NCBI RefSeq assembly: GCF_021462225.1
Contig: NC_061817.1
Span: forward strand, 5,305,327-5,369,326
DNA length: 64,000 bases
Origin: Girardinichthys multiradiatus
Lineage: Eukaryota > Chordata > Actinopteri > Cyprinodontiformes > Goodeidae
Direction of reading: 5' to 3'
Shown in pieces: positions 1 to 11,800 of this stretch (the stretch's first letter is position 1; the number at the start of each line of letters is the position of its first letter). A program made the position numbers and the translations under genes. The notes beneath the pieces were generated by a model. It did not search any database. It saw nothing but the letters and a program-made list of their open reading frames with translations, and had not been told where the DNA came from.

Positions 1-1580
1 CCAAGGAAAGAAGACTCACTATTTTTAGTATCAGAGAGGTGTTGAAAATTAGGAAGTGGTTTAAAAAGAAAATGTGCTTTCTGCAGAGCCATGATTGTTG
101 ATTTATGCTGCTAAAACAGAGAACTAGAGCTTCAGTGGGTGCTGATTAACTTGCTTTGTCACCATTATATACTTTTGTCATAATGGTGACAAACTAAAGT
201 GCAGCAAGGCTCACTAACATCAGAACAACTAATGTTGCAACAACAGGTCATCATTTCTTTCTAAATAGCCACCTGACTTTGCACATCAAATGACAGGCTA
301 ACGCTAGCTTGTTGTTGTTAGATGAAACTTTCAACCAATAACTTGATTTTGCTGGGTTTTTGTCTTGCTGACATTCTCTTTGTTAAACAGCAGACGGTGA
401 CGAGCACAGCTAAGGAGGCAGAGCCTGAGTAAGGTGTATGTCACAAACAACAACAAGGCAAAGATGGTGGGGGCGATAAAAATGTAGACACCAGCAAACT
501 CTAAATGAGCACAGCTAACCACTTGAGACAGCAGCATACTGTGAATGTGAATTGAGTTGTATCGGGTTTTTCATCAACATGAATCGGATCATTGGCACTG
601 TATCGACAGACTCTTTGTATCGGCCACAGACCAGGGATGCACAGCCCTATACTCCCGGAAAGGCACATAGACACAGCCAATTTAGTAATACTGGCAGTAA
701 TAATTGGGCTAACGACTAATAATAAGTACTATTATATTATATACAGAATGCATTTATAAGAATACAGGACAACAGGGCTCATTATAACTAAAGATGAATA
801 ATGCTTCCTGCTATAGCAGTGTCTCCAAACGTTTTGCACCACAAGCCAAAATCACCAAGCTGAAAGTACCCAAGAGGACTTTTTTTTTCCAATTAATATA
901 AAATAATCTTATTCTGAATTCTGTCCTTTTTTCCTGCTGAACAATGAATTAAACATGCAATATTAATATTTTTATGAAACAAAGTAGACCTTTGTTATTA
1001 AAAAAAGAAAAAGGTTTCAGTTGTTTGTCTTAGTTTACTAACCTTCAGGTTGAATGTTTTCCATTTTGTTGGTTTAAAAATGGTTTTTAGTCCTTTTCCA
1101 GCAACAAACAAGAACTTTCTTCAAAAAACTTTGATACATTTAGCCAAGTTTTTTTTTATTTTGTGGCACTAGTGGCATTTATTTTGTAAGTGGACCCAGA
1201 GGAAATGGGGTGGAGAGAGAGAGGAAGACATGCAACAAAGATCAACAGGCTGGGACTCAAACCAGCTGTACTGGGTTTGAGTCCAGACACCGGAGACCTG
1301 TGCTGCATGTCTTCCCCCTCTCTCCACTCAATTTCCAATCTGCCTACTTTGAAAAAATAACAAAAATAAACACCACTAGTGTCGCAAGAAATTTAGAAAA
1401 GAAAACCCAAACGTTTCCATGTGCATCAGCTACATATTTTGGAGGATTAAAATGATTCAAAGGGCTGCAAACGGTCACTGGCCCACACACTGGTCCTACA
1501 GCGACTTTACAGAGCAGACATGTGGAACAGAAACATGAGCTTCAATGGTAAACAGGGTCGGTGGTTCTGGATGCTCTTAC
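1..1580 (-). other. ap2a1: Last ap2a1 intron (partial)
   Basis: No exon is visible here. About 1150-1400 holds a dispersed repeat that contains the phrase gctgcatgtcttcccc and ends in an A-rich aaaaataaacaccactagtg stretch. The rest is AT-rich intronic sequence. Confidence 0.6.
1150..1400. repeat. Dispersed SINE/MITE-like repeat
   Basis: The core phrase with gctgcatgtcttcccc and the A-rich end with cactagtg recur in weaker form near 3950-4075 (ending aaaaataaaggcctctagtgcc plus poly-A) and near 37335-37410. This points to a short interspersed family. Strand and exact ends are not resolved. Confidence 0.45.
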
Positions 1581-2330
1581 CTGTGCCTGTGCATTTGGCT
1601 CCAGTCTTAGCAGGCACCCCACCTGCTGGCTCTTGGTCTGGATCACTCCAGCACAAACATAATTCTCAGGGTTTGGGTCAACATTGTCCAGTAAGGCCAT
1701 TCCTAACCCCAGCAGCTGAGTGAGAACAGAACACCAATATTAAAAACAAGGAATGTTCTCAATGACTCAAAAAGAAACCAGGAGTTCTCCTACATCATCT
1801 GATAAAGATCCAATAGTTCACTGGGGGGCAAAGGTTACTCAGAGATTTACATTTCAGAGGGATAATCTAACCCTACCTTTGCTTTGATTACTTCAGTATC
1901 CATGCCGTGGTTGGCCTTGAATATCTTTTGTGCTTCTTGCTGAGGCCTGAAGAGAGACAAACAACTTTAAAAATGACCTTAAATAAATAAAATGGATGCT
2001 ATAATTTGACACACAGGTAACTGCAAACTCAATAAAAAGTCTACAGCTCTTTAGGCTTAATCTTCATACCATTAGCAATAACTAAGGCCAAGGAGCACAG
2101 CTCTGGACCTTACAAGCTACAAGATTTTGTGATAGGGGCTGCCTTCATTTAATATAAGCACACTGCTCTTCTTCACTCTATAGGAAACATTAGGTTTGGT
2201 AGAGCAGTTAATATGAATCAGAAACAGCATAGAAAATTTACACCAGCAGTGACTGTGGTTACCGCAGACACAAAAAAAAGCTTTAACAGAAGTCCAGCTG
2301 AGCTGTAAACCATACAGAGTCCTTTATCCC

Positions 2331-2381
<51 letters not shown>

Positions 2382-5300
2382 TGGCTGAGCTGTTTCCAGC
2401 GCTGGAAGAAGTCTTGTGAGGCCATCTCAGTTGGCTGGAAGAACTTGTTGATTGTGACCGGCAGTTTGAGAGTCAGGTTTTGCAGAGCTCCTCCATATCT
2501 GACCATAGACAACAAAAACACGTTTGAAACATTAACAGTTCAGTGAGAACCTGTAACAAAACATAAAACCTAAACATTTGCTTTCATTTGATTTTCATTT
2601 AGAGGTCTATACTCAGCAACATTTGTATTCACTGGAGTTATTTAATGACCAAAAAGGGACACGAGTTTATTCTTCTTCATGCTACAGCATCTAAACCTCG
2701 ACGGACGTATGACTGTCAAACATTATCAGCTCATTAGCTTGTGGATCAACAGTAAAATCCTACCTGAACTTGATGTTGAGAAGCGGGGCATCAGAGAAAT
2801 CAGTCAGGCACTCGATGTTCAGGACCTGTTGGATTTGGGCTCCACCCTCCACTAATGGTTCCACTGGTTTGCTCTGAACGTTGAGCTGTAGCCAGTTGTC
2901 AAGGACTTCCAACTACACACTGAAGTCAGTGAGCTTTGTCCTCACATAGACGGGACTGAAGAACACTACACATTTTAGAGTTTAAATTACATTTTTATCC
3001 CTGTGTTTGTAAAAAAAAGAAAAGAGCCTGATCAAGCTTCAACTCTTCTTGATAAGTTTCAGCTTTCTTCTTTGACAGAAACTTTAACACAGAAGGAACA
3101 CTGGTTTAGCTTATTTCATTGGCCACCTCTACCACATTTATCCCATTTACAGCTTTGGTATGTTCTGAGCATGCTCCAAGGATATGAGACTGTAGCTCTC
3201 CGGGACAGTTGACAGTGGTGGTAAAGCTGGCAAACTGTACTGATGTCTTGTTACCATAGAACAAGTACATTCTCCCTGAGGAAGGAGGACATATGAACGG
3301 TTAGCATGGTGAAGATACATAGAAAAAGTTTCAGTTCAGAAGGAAAGTCTCATCCTTACTTTAACTGAGCCTATCCATACTCATACCTTGGAAACTATTC
3401 ACATGCATTGTAATGTTTCTCCTTTGGTCACATCTAAGCCACCAATTTGTGTTGATTTTCTTGGGATTTTATGTGACAGAACACCACAAGGTAGAGTATA
3501 GTAAAGTGGAAGGAAAATAATAGTTTTTTAAAAATGTTTTGGAAATAATCTCAGAAGGACTCAGATCAGGACTTTGATTAGGCCATTTTAACACAAGACT
3601 ATGGCTTTGATCTAAACCACCCCATTGTATCTCTGGCTGTATGTTGAGGTGGTCATCCTGCTGGAAGGTGAACCTCTGCCTAAGTCTCATGTCCTCTGCA
3701 GCCTCTAACAGGTTTTCTTCCAGGATTGTCCTGGATTTAGCTCCATCCATCTCCCATCAACTCTGACCTGCTTCCCTGTTACTTCTGAAGAAAAACATCC
3801 ACACAGCATCCTCTCTCCATGTTCAGATGATGAATTGAGCAGAGCTCTGGGAGATGTTCACAGCTTGGGTTATTGCTGTAGAACCTTACCCTGCCTTCTA
3901 CCCTAACTTCTACACAACTTTCTCCCCAACCTGTCTGCTGCTTGCCGTTAGTTGACAGCAGCAGGGAACCTTTGGGCTGGTAACTCAGCTGTTTGTCTCA
4001 ACATCCCTTCTGTCTCCCCCTATTTTCGGAAAAATAAAGGCCTCTAGTGCCACAAAAAAAAAAAAAAAAGATTTTACACTTTTGACCAATTTGGTATGAT
4101 TTACCTTATAGCTTTCCCACAATAAAACCTAGAAACTCGTTTTTGATAAGATATTGACAACAATATGATCCACAAGCATTAAGAGTCCTTTCCTATATTT
4201 CCTTACAGTGCAAATGCTGGATGTGTTATTTATCCCTATTCAAGTTGAAGCATTATGGAAACTTGGAAATCAGACTTTGTTTGCACAAATGTAACATCCT
4301 GACCAAGACTGTAGGTCTTCACCATGGCATTAGACTGAGCCAAAATCATTTTTTCTACAATGTTCCTAAAACCTGCAGGATACAGTTTTTATGGTCTTGC
4401 TGTTCAAGCCATTTGTCACGTCAACAAATACCCAATTATGCTCCGTTAGTTTTGGCTGCTAGTTTAGAACATAGTAAGCTTGTTGTTAACATTGTAGATC
4501 ATTACTTTGGATGCGCTTTTTCAGCTTGATTTTACCTGACTGGCTAGTCAGAAACTCAAGAATCCAATCTTTCTCAGGTCAGTGAACACAGCATAACTAA
4601 ATGCTACCAGATCATATTAACACTCTTTGGTGTAAATGCTAACTCAAAGGGAGAGAAAAATGAACAATCCAAGTTGGTCATTTTTTTGTAACATGCTGGA
4701 TTTGGAAAAGTTGGCATAGAGATCCACATTTTCTAAGGAATGCAAACAGGAAATTGTTTTAGTGATGTGAACTGTACTAATCAACCAAATATTAGATACT
4801 ACAAGTTCTGTTTTTGTATTAAGATAGTGTAACACTTATTTTTAGTGTCTGCTTGCACACCCGCACACAAACAGTGACATTACTGCCCATAGCAGGACAA
4901 CATATAAAACTTACACTGTTTTTGTATCAGTTTATAATCTGAATCAGCAAGTAAAAGCTTTACATAAAACAAAGGTGGAAAACTGACTGGTCAATCAGTG
5001 TTATGACTGTAATGAACACAGGAGTCATCTATACAACTCCCTCCCCAACCTGTCTGCTGTGTTCCTTGGTCTTCATAATGCAGCTTGTTCTCTAGTCTTC
5101 TCTAACAAACCTCTGAGGCTAGAAACAGAACAGCTGCAGTTAGACTGATTAACTCACACACAGATGGACTCTGGTAACTGATTAGGAGACCTCTGAAGGC
5201 AGCAGGTGGCACTGGATTTTATTTAGGGCTATCAGAGTAAAAGGAACGGAATTAGAATGGATGCCACAGTTTTTAGACTTTTATCTTGAAAGAATAATAA

Positions 5301-5893
5301 TATCCCTGCATATTTTTTCCTTCCATTTCACAATCCTGCACTACTCTGTGTTGGTCTTCTTTATGAAATCCCAATAAATACATAGACGTCAGTGGTTATA
5401 AGGTGACACGTTGTAGAAAAAAAATATTGTATAAGGTACTTTATGTCAAACCCTCAGACACACTCATCCTAAGAAGCAACTCCATTGTATGGACATGTTG
5501 AGATAACTAAACAGGGCTGGAAAGAAGGTGAAAAACATCTCCAATGGTTCAAAAGTGAAGTTTTAACCATAGAGCCCTTGGAAAACTGTTAAAAACAACA
5601 TGTTTACAACCAGGTGCACAAAACTACTAGATGTTGGTTTGTTTAGCTACTGTTCATCTTCATGGCAACAATATAAAGAGTAAATTCCAAGTCATTTCTG
5701 ATCCGTTGTTACTGATGAAAGAGCTTTGACCAACATGAGTTCCACATAGGACGCAGATAATGCAGCATGGTAACACCAAGCCACAGCAGTCTGATGCTGA
5801 GAAAACTCACCTAAGTTCTGTCGGTACTCTGACTTGATGCCAATCTGCAGAAGCTGATTCTCAAACAGAACCCCATTGTTCTTGCAAACAAAC
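1581..5893 (-). CDS. ap2a1: ap2a1 exons 16-21: ear (appendage) domain
   Basis: These exons start with [19 protein letters not shown] (residue 748 onward), the beta-sandwich of the alpha ear, and continue into the platform subdomain with [20 protein letters not shown]. The Phe and Trp of FFQRW correspond to the known pocket that binds DPF/DPW and FxDxF motifs of epsin, Eps15 and amphiphysin. The last visible exon (1581-1715) ends ...RLEPNAQAQ at a GTAAGA donor. The family normally continues with about two dozen residues, which I cannot find anywhere between 1 and 1580, so the protein is cut by the window edge and is not truly truncated. Confidence 0.93.
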
Positions 5894-8800
5894 CTGTAGG
5901 AGGACACAATTCAACATTTACCTCACCAAGTCTTCTTATTGTGTCCCTACTGCAGATGCTCTAATCTTTCAGACACCAGTCCATCAGTGAATTAACTTGG
6001 CAAGGTACTAGTAATCATACCACCACTTGCTTTGCATCTACATTAATCATACAGGAGTCCTAAAACAAATGGATGATTAACAACAGCAATTTTACCATTT
6101 AAATATGTTTTAAGTCAATTATAAAAGCCAATCATGCAAACATGATAAGAATCATTGTTCTTTCATTCTTAACTATAAAAATTTGGATCAATTTCAGTTT
6201 AAATCTGATATCACATTACTGGATAGCAAACATATATATGAGTAAAGATTAAGTACATCCCTAAGATGCATAAATTGGATCAAGAAGTGAGGGTGTGGTA
6301 GAATATTAGCTGAACAAACCACCCAAAAGAAGTGTAAGAACCCAGCCTAAAAGCTGCTCAGTAAACACAGCAAAATATACAGAAGACCACCTTACTTGTT
6401 AAGAAGCTCCTCTGCTTCAGACAAAGGAGGAGCAGGATCCTCAGAGGGAGGAGCAGAGCTGAGAGACCACAGGACAGCACAGGGATGAACAGGCAGCCCA
6501 GAGACGAGCAAACAGGGTAATCCGAAACAAAAAGATGGAGCAGAGATAGGAAATGAAAAAGCCGTTGTTTTAACAGAACAGCAATGAAGCATTAGGAGGT
6601 GGTACAGGAGGGGGAAAAAGAAAGACAAGGGAATCAAATGCAGAGGTGGTTAGTAAAAGATATTTGACCAAACAATATTACATCATCAAAGCCATTTAGT
6701 TAAGCTGCTGAGCAACCCACTGCCATACAGTCTACAGATATCTGGTCAGCTTCTCAGGCTCTCCAATTGTGCTGAAGCAAACAGAAGAAGAAGAATGAAG
6801 AGCCATGAAGATGTGTCCAATCTACATACTACACATAGTCCTCACTCTACTGTGACAGTGTTTACAATGTTTCATACCATGCACTGCATTTTATTAGGTG
6901 TTGGCATAGCTCTTACTGGATTTCAGGCCTGTTGCTCTTTCGGTTTACTGTGTTTGCCTGACTAAAAACACTGAGCAGTGAGGACCCTGTCCTTTAGACT
7001 TGGTGGCAAAATGTTGTCACAAAGAATCAAAATCAAATTCATACAGATGCATCTAATGGCATTCTGTTTAAAGGTTGTATTTTTAAAAAAAGGATGACAA
7101 GAGAAAATGTGATTAAAAAAAAAAGAAAACTGACTGAATCAAAGGTACATACTTCCATAAAGGGTATCAACCCTTCTACGAAGTGTTATTCTGTCTACTG
7201 TTCTGCAAAACAGGGAATCTACACTTTTAAATGCTATATTTCTCTAACGAAGTGCAGAATTATCCCCTACTTGCCCAAATTAAGCAAGTCAAAATATTGC
7301 CATATTGTCATTAATCATTTTTTGTTCTCAACCAGAAAGAACTCTGTGCCTTCAAAACATGTTGGTACAGAAATGGTATAGAATATTTTCTCAGTGTTGG
7401 TAACCTATTACAGATAGGTTATTTTGCTCAAAAAGATTACGCAAAACCCAAGCAGAACATCAGAGAGGAATGACCCTGATTATGATCCACATAGATCTGA
7501 TTTATTAGTAAAGCTCAGCACACAAAGCTAAGCTTGCTTTTCTTCTAAATGTTTCTAATTTAATTATACTCCTGCTCCGTTATTCAAACCATGTGTTGCA
7601 TCCAGGAAGGCCACTACTAGCATCAGCTCCGCCTCTGTGTACTTCTATCTTTTCTAGCATGAAGTTTCCCCACCATCTTTAATAACAGCAAATCTGTAAA
7701 CGTGCTGCAGATGGAGCAAAAACTGTCCCATACCTAACAGCAGGAAGCCGTGTGTATCATACAAACTGCAGCCACTGCTTCGCTCACAGGAGACATTTCT
7801 GCTCCATAAACACATAATGTGTGTGTGGCTGCTACACCTCACACACAACCACTGAAGAGACACTTCATTGAGAAACAGTTAATAGCAGTAAAGTGTATGC
7901 CTCTTTCAGATCACAGTTCTGCATTAAATACATAAGCATGAGCCCACAATTATGGATCGTTTTCTTTCACACCATACAACCTGATCTGCCAGGATCATGT
8001 ACTTCCAAGGCAGCATCTGGGATTGCAGAAATAAGGAAGTATCACCGCTGGCAGCTGGGAATTCCCTATGCATCTGACTGAACTCAGCATCACAATCCTC
8101 ACACAAGCAGTCCAAATCTATGTAGTACTTTAAATACAAGTAAGGTGGCTATGCACCATCCTTAATATATTATCTGAATCAGATTCGGCTGATTAACATA
8201 CATCTCAGATTACACAGACAGCAGAGGATCATCCAGTGTGTCTGCTCTGTGGACATTCATGGACTTCCGCTGCAGCAATGCTTCCCTTCATATAACTACG
8301 TCTCACTCGTTTCACCTCGTCTATCATAAGGTGGAAAAGCCATGTGTAGATCACAGGAAAGTGTTATCTGAAAGGGGGATTTAGAAACACAACAGCCAGA
8401 TTAGCCCTGGACCCAGCACTGATCCAAACATACTCCTAAGTAAACTATGGTCACTAAAGAGGTTTTGCTCTGCATCTTAATTTAATCTCCTGTGTTTCTC
8501 TAAAATCACCATCTCATATCAAACTAAATAGACAGGGCTCTACTTTCACTGGCAGTTAATCACTGGTAATTACTGGTAGGATGCCCAGAGATATTGCTGT
8601 GTTATAATTAATGAAGTACGAGTAGTTAAGACTGATCGTCAGTAAAAATGGAAAATAATGTCCTGGACGAGCTCTATGTAGGAACCAGTGACTGTCAGAA
8701 CAAACAGCTGAGTAGAGTGAAGATGGGAATCTCACCTTCAACCAAACAGACTAACCATGTTTATTTAAAAACGTTTTTGTACATGTAGAACTAGAAGAGC

Positions 8801-11800
8801 AATAATTTTACCCACTGCCAACAATAAATACAATGTTTCACCTTTCTTGTTTCAAGTGCTAATTACCATTCAAAAAACATGACTATTTTCTCATTTCTTC
8901 TACTCTGGACTTGGCTACCTGTGGCAAACAGCAGAATAAACACACACACGCACACACACACATATAACTAGAGGTCATTAAAAACAACAAGTAAGCTATT
9001 AAAAGAAATTAGGCTGGATGTATGAAAGGATTAGTTGATGTTATCCTGAACTAAGCTATTCATTTCCTCAGCTACTACCATCATGAGGACTTTAACACTC
9101 AGCAGACAAAACAGACTGCAGTACATTACTGTTCATCTACATTAAATATACCTTAAAGGACAAAAGTCTGCCATACCTGCTACAGGCCCATACAGAGGGC
9201 CACAAAAGGACTGTCCAAGTAACTGTGTTTAAAATGAAGTCAGAGGAAACAGCTCTAGGCTGTTAAAAGGTAAAGTATTTCTATGAAGGCATGTGGCCCC
9301 TTCATTCAGGCTGCTACAACAGAGAGAATCCGGTAGGATCTGGACTGACTTCAGAAGGCTCAACGCGTTTCAGTGAGGTTCCTCTGCTTGGGCGTCTTAC
9401 CTCTGCCAGTCAGGGAACATACTGGATTGGGAAATATAGGCAGCCTTTTGGAAATCTCAGGGTTAAGATAAGGGTCTACATCCTCAACAGAATACATACA
9501 CAGATTGATGGTTACAGATGCCAACCAAGCAAACTGCTAATGTAAGTTGCCAAAGACAACACAGTAGTATAGCCTGTAATCATTGTCTTATTTTAAATAA
9601 GTAAAATCATGTTTTTATCATGACCCCTCTCTGACACACACACTGTGTGAAGTCATCCATGCTCCAATAACAATAACAGGCTAGAAAGAAATGTATATAA
9701 ACAGTGTTAATTATACGTCTGAAAGAAAAAGACAGAATTAGCTAAAACTGGTATCAACAAGTTAGAGATTTTATAAGAGACCAGTGAATCTCTACTAAGT
9801 AACAACAGTGAAAAAATACAATGGAAATAAGTTGATAAAACACATCTACTCCACTTATTTAACTTCAGTTTTTATGGGCTCATTTAACTGACTGTAACCA
9901 GCAGCTGTCATAATTATGAGCTGTGTTCTTGTTACAGCAATATGGTAAATAATAGAAAATCTTAGCCAAGCCACAGCTAATCTGGATGCAACATGTATGT
10001 ATAGATGTGTGCATGTTTGTGAGTGTGACTGGGTGAATGTGGGTCTAGTGTAAAGCTCTACAAATGGTCAGTAAGACTAGGAAAACACCATATAGATTCA
10101 GTCCTTTAACCAATTACAAGTGACTGCAGCAGGTGCCAGAACTGGGTTGATGGAAGCAGGAGAGGAAAGCATGACCAAAACAATGAACCTGAGGGCAAAA
10201 CGCTCCTCAGTTTTCTCTTCATGACAGTTGAGTATGGTAATGTCTCTGTTCAGAGAGAATAACTATTATCAAGTCAGGCGTCTAACTAAAGCTAATGTAC
10301 AGTAAAGCTCACCACTTAGTAAGACATGGTACATTGATACAGGCAGGTTTAACAGTATGAACTGTCGAGGCTCCGTGTTTGTGTGTCTAGCTAAATCTAA
10401 CTGAAGTTTACTACAGGGATCTTACTCCGAGTCACCAGAACCCTCCACCAAAAGAGGATCGGAGGTCTCAGTGGGCTGTTCCAGATCTCTGTCAATATGC
10501 AATCACGGTAGAGGACAGGGGACAGACACACAGGCAAGTCAAAACACACACACATACACACACACATAAAGAGGGAAAGGGAAGGAGAGAAAAAGACGAA
10601 AGACAGTCACATACAGAACAAGATAAAGAATCAACAAGAGTAACAGACCTGCCAACCATGAAGTCTGTATCAATGATCAGTCCTCCAATCAGAGAGCTAA
10701 CTAACAGCTTCTCTTCTGTCCTATGATTTAGCCTTAAAGGAGCTAAAGGGCTCCCTCTCTTGGAATGACAACAAAAGGACTACAAGACAGCCAGCTTAAG
10801 AAACCAATTCCCCTGAAAATTAAAGTCAAATGCTAAATCATATCAATCCTTCCAGCTGCATCCCTCCCTGCAGAGAGAACTTCATGTTAAAATAATTTCA
10901 ATAACCTGGTCGGTAGGGGAGATTAGTGCCAACCACAAGTCTCTGATTAGGGCTCAAACTATTCCTTAAATAATTTAGTACCTCCATTACTAAAATTCCT
11001 TGAGGCTCTGTTAATTCTGTTTAACTGTTCAGCGTGCGGTGTTCCAGCAGCGTGGTTATTTGTGTTGAACAACGCTCTTACTCCTGGTAATGATGGCCTA
11101 CACTGTCATCCAGGATCAGCCTACGCTGCTGATACGTGGATGCCAAGTGTGGGATTCAGCTATGTAGTGAGGCAGCAAGAGGATTTTCTCATGTATTTCT
11201 AATATGCATACAATCAGCTTAAGTGATTAAATGAAAACTATGCAGAATGTGCCAATTTGTTATCCGATTACTCGATCGATCATCAGAATAATCAACAGAA
11301 TACATGATTACTGAAATAACTGTTAGCTAAAGCCTCATCTCTGATCAAAGCAAACAGCATCACATCAACACTGTAATTTAAAGACAAAGAAACAGACGAT
11401 TTTCTTTTCTTCATTTTAATTATTAAGAATGAAGGAATGGCCGGTGATGAGTCAGACAATTTAAACCAGTCTGGCTCTGATCACTGATCAGTCTTTGGAG
11501 ATTTCAACTCTTTATGGGACCCTGACAGATCTGGAGATGTTGGCAGCCTCAGCATGAAGGTTAGGGTTTAGAAAAACAATGGAATACACTAGAAAACTCA
11601 TGTTTACTGCTGTGTTTATCATGTTGCTAATATAAGTTGCTAAAGACTTTATCAATGTAAAATAAAGTCAGAATAATCCTGACTTGAGTTGACATTTTAA
11701 TCAGGTGAAAACATCATTTTTCTTTGTTTTGTGTTGCCTCTGCACCAGATATTAAAAAATTAATGACCGCTCCCGACAGGAAGGCAAGAACGAAATATCT

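Noticed and set aside
1..1580. Search for the last ap2a1 exon
   Set aside because: No minus-strand frame with the expected C-terminal wording preceded by an acceptor was found; it lies outside the window.
3181..3212. Extending ap2a1 exon 17 to a GTAAAT donor near 3150
   Set aside because: It would add 13 unconserved residues; the AT-AC solution gives exact family length and frame.
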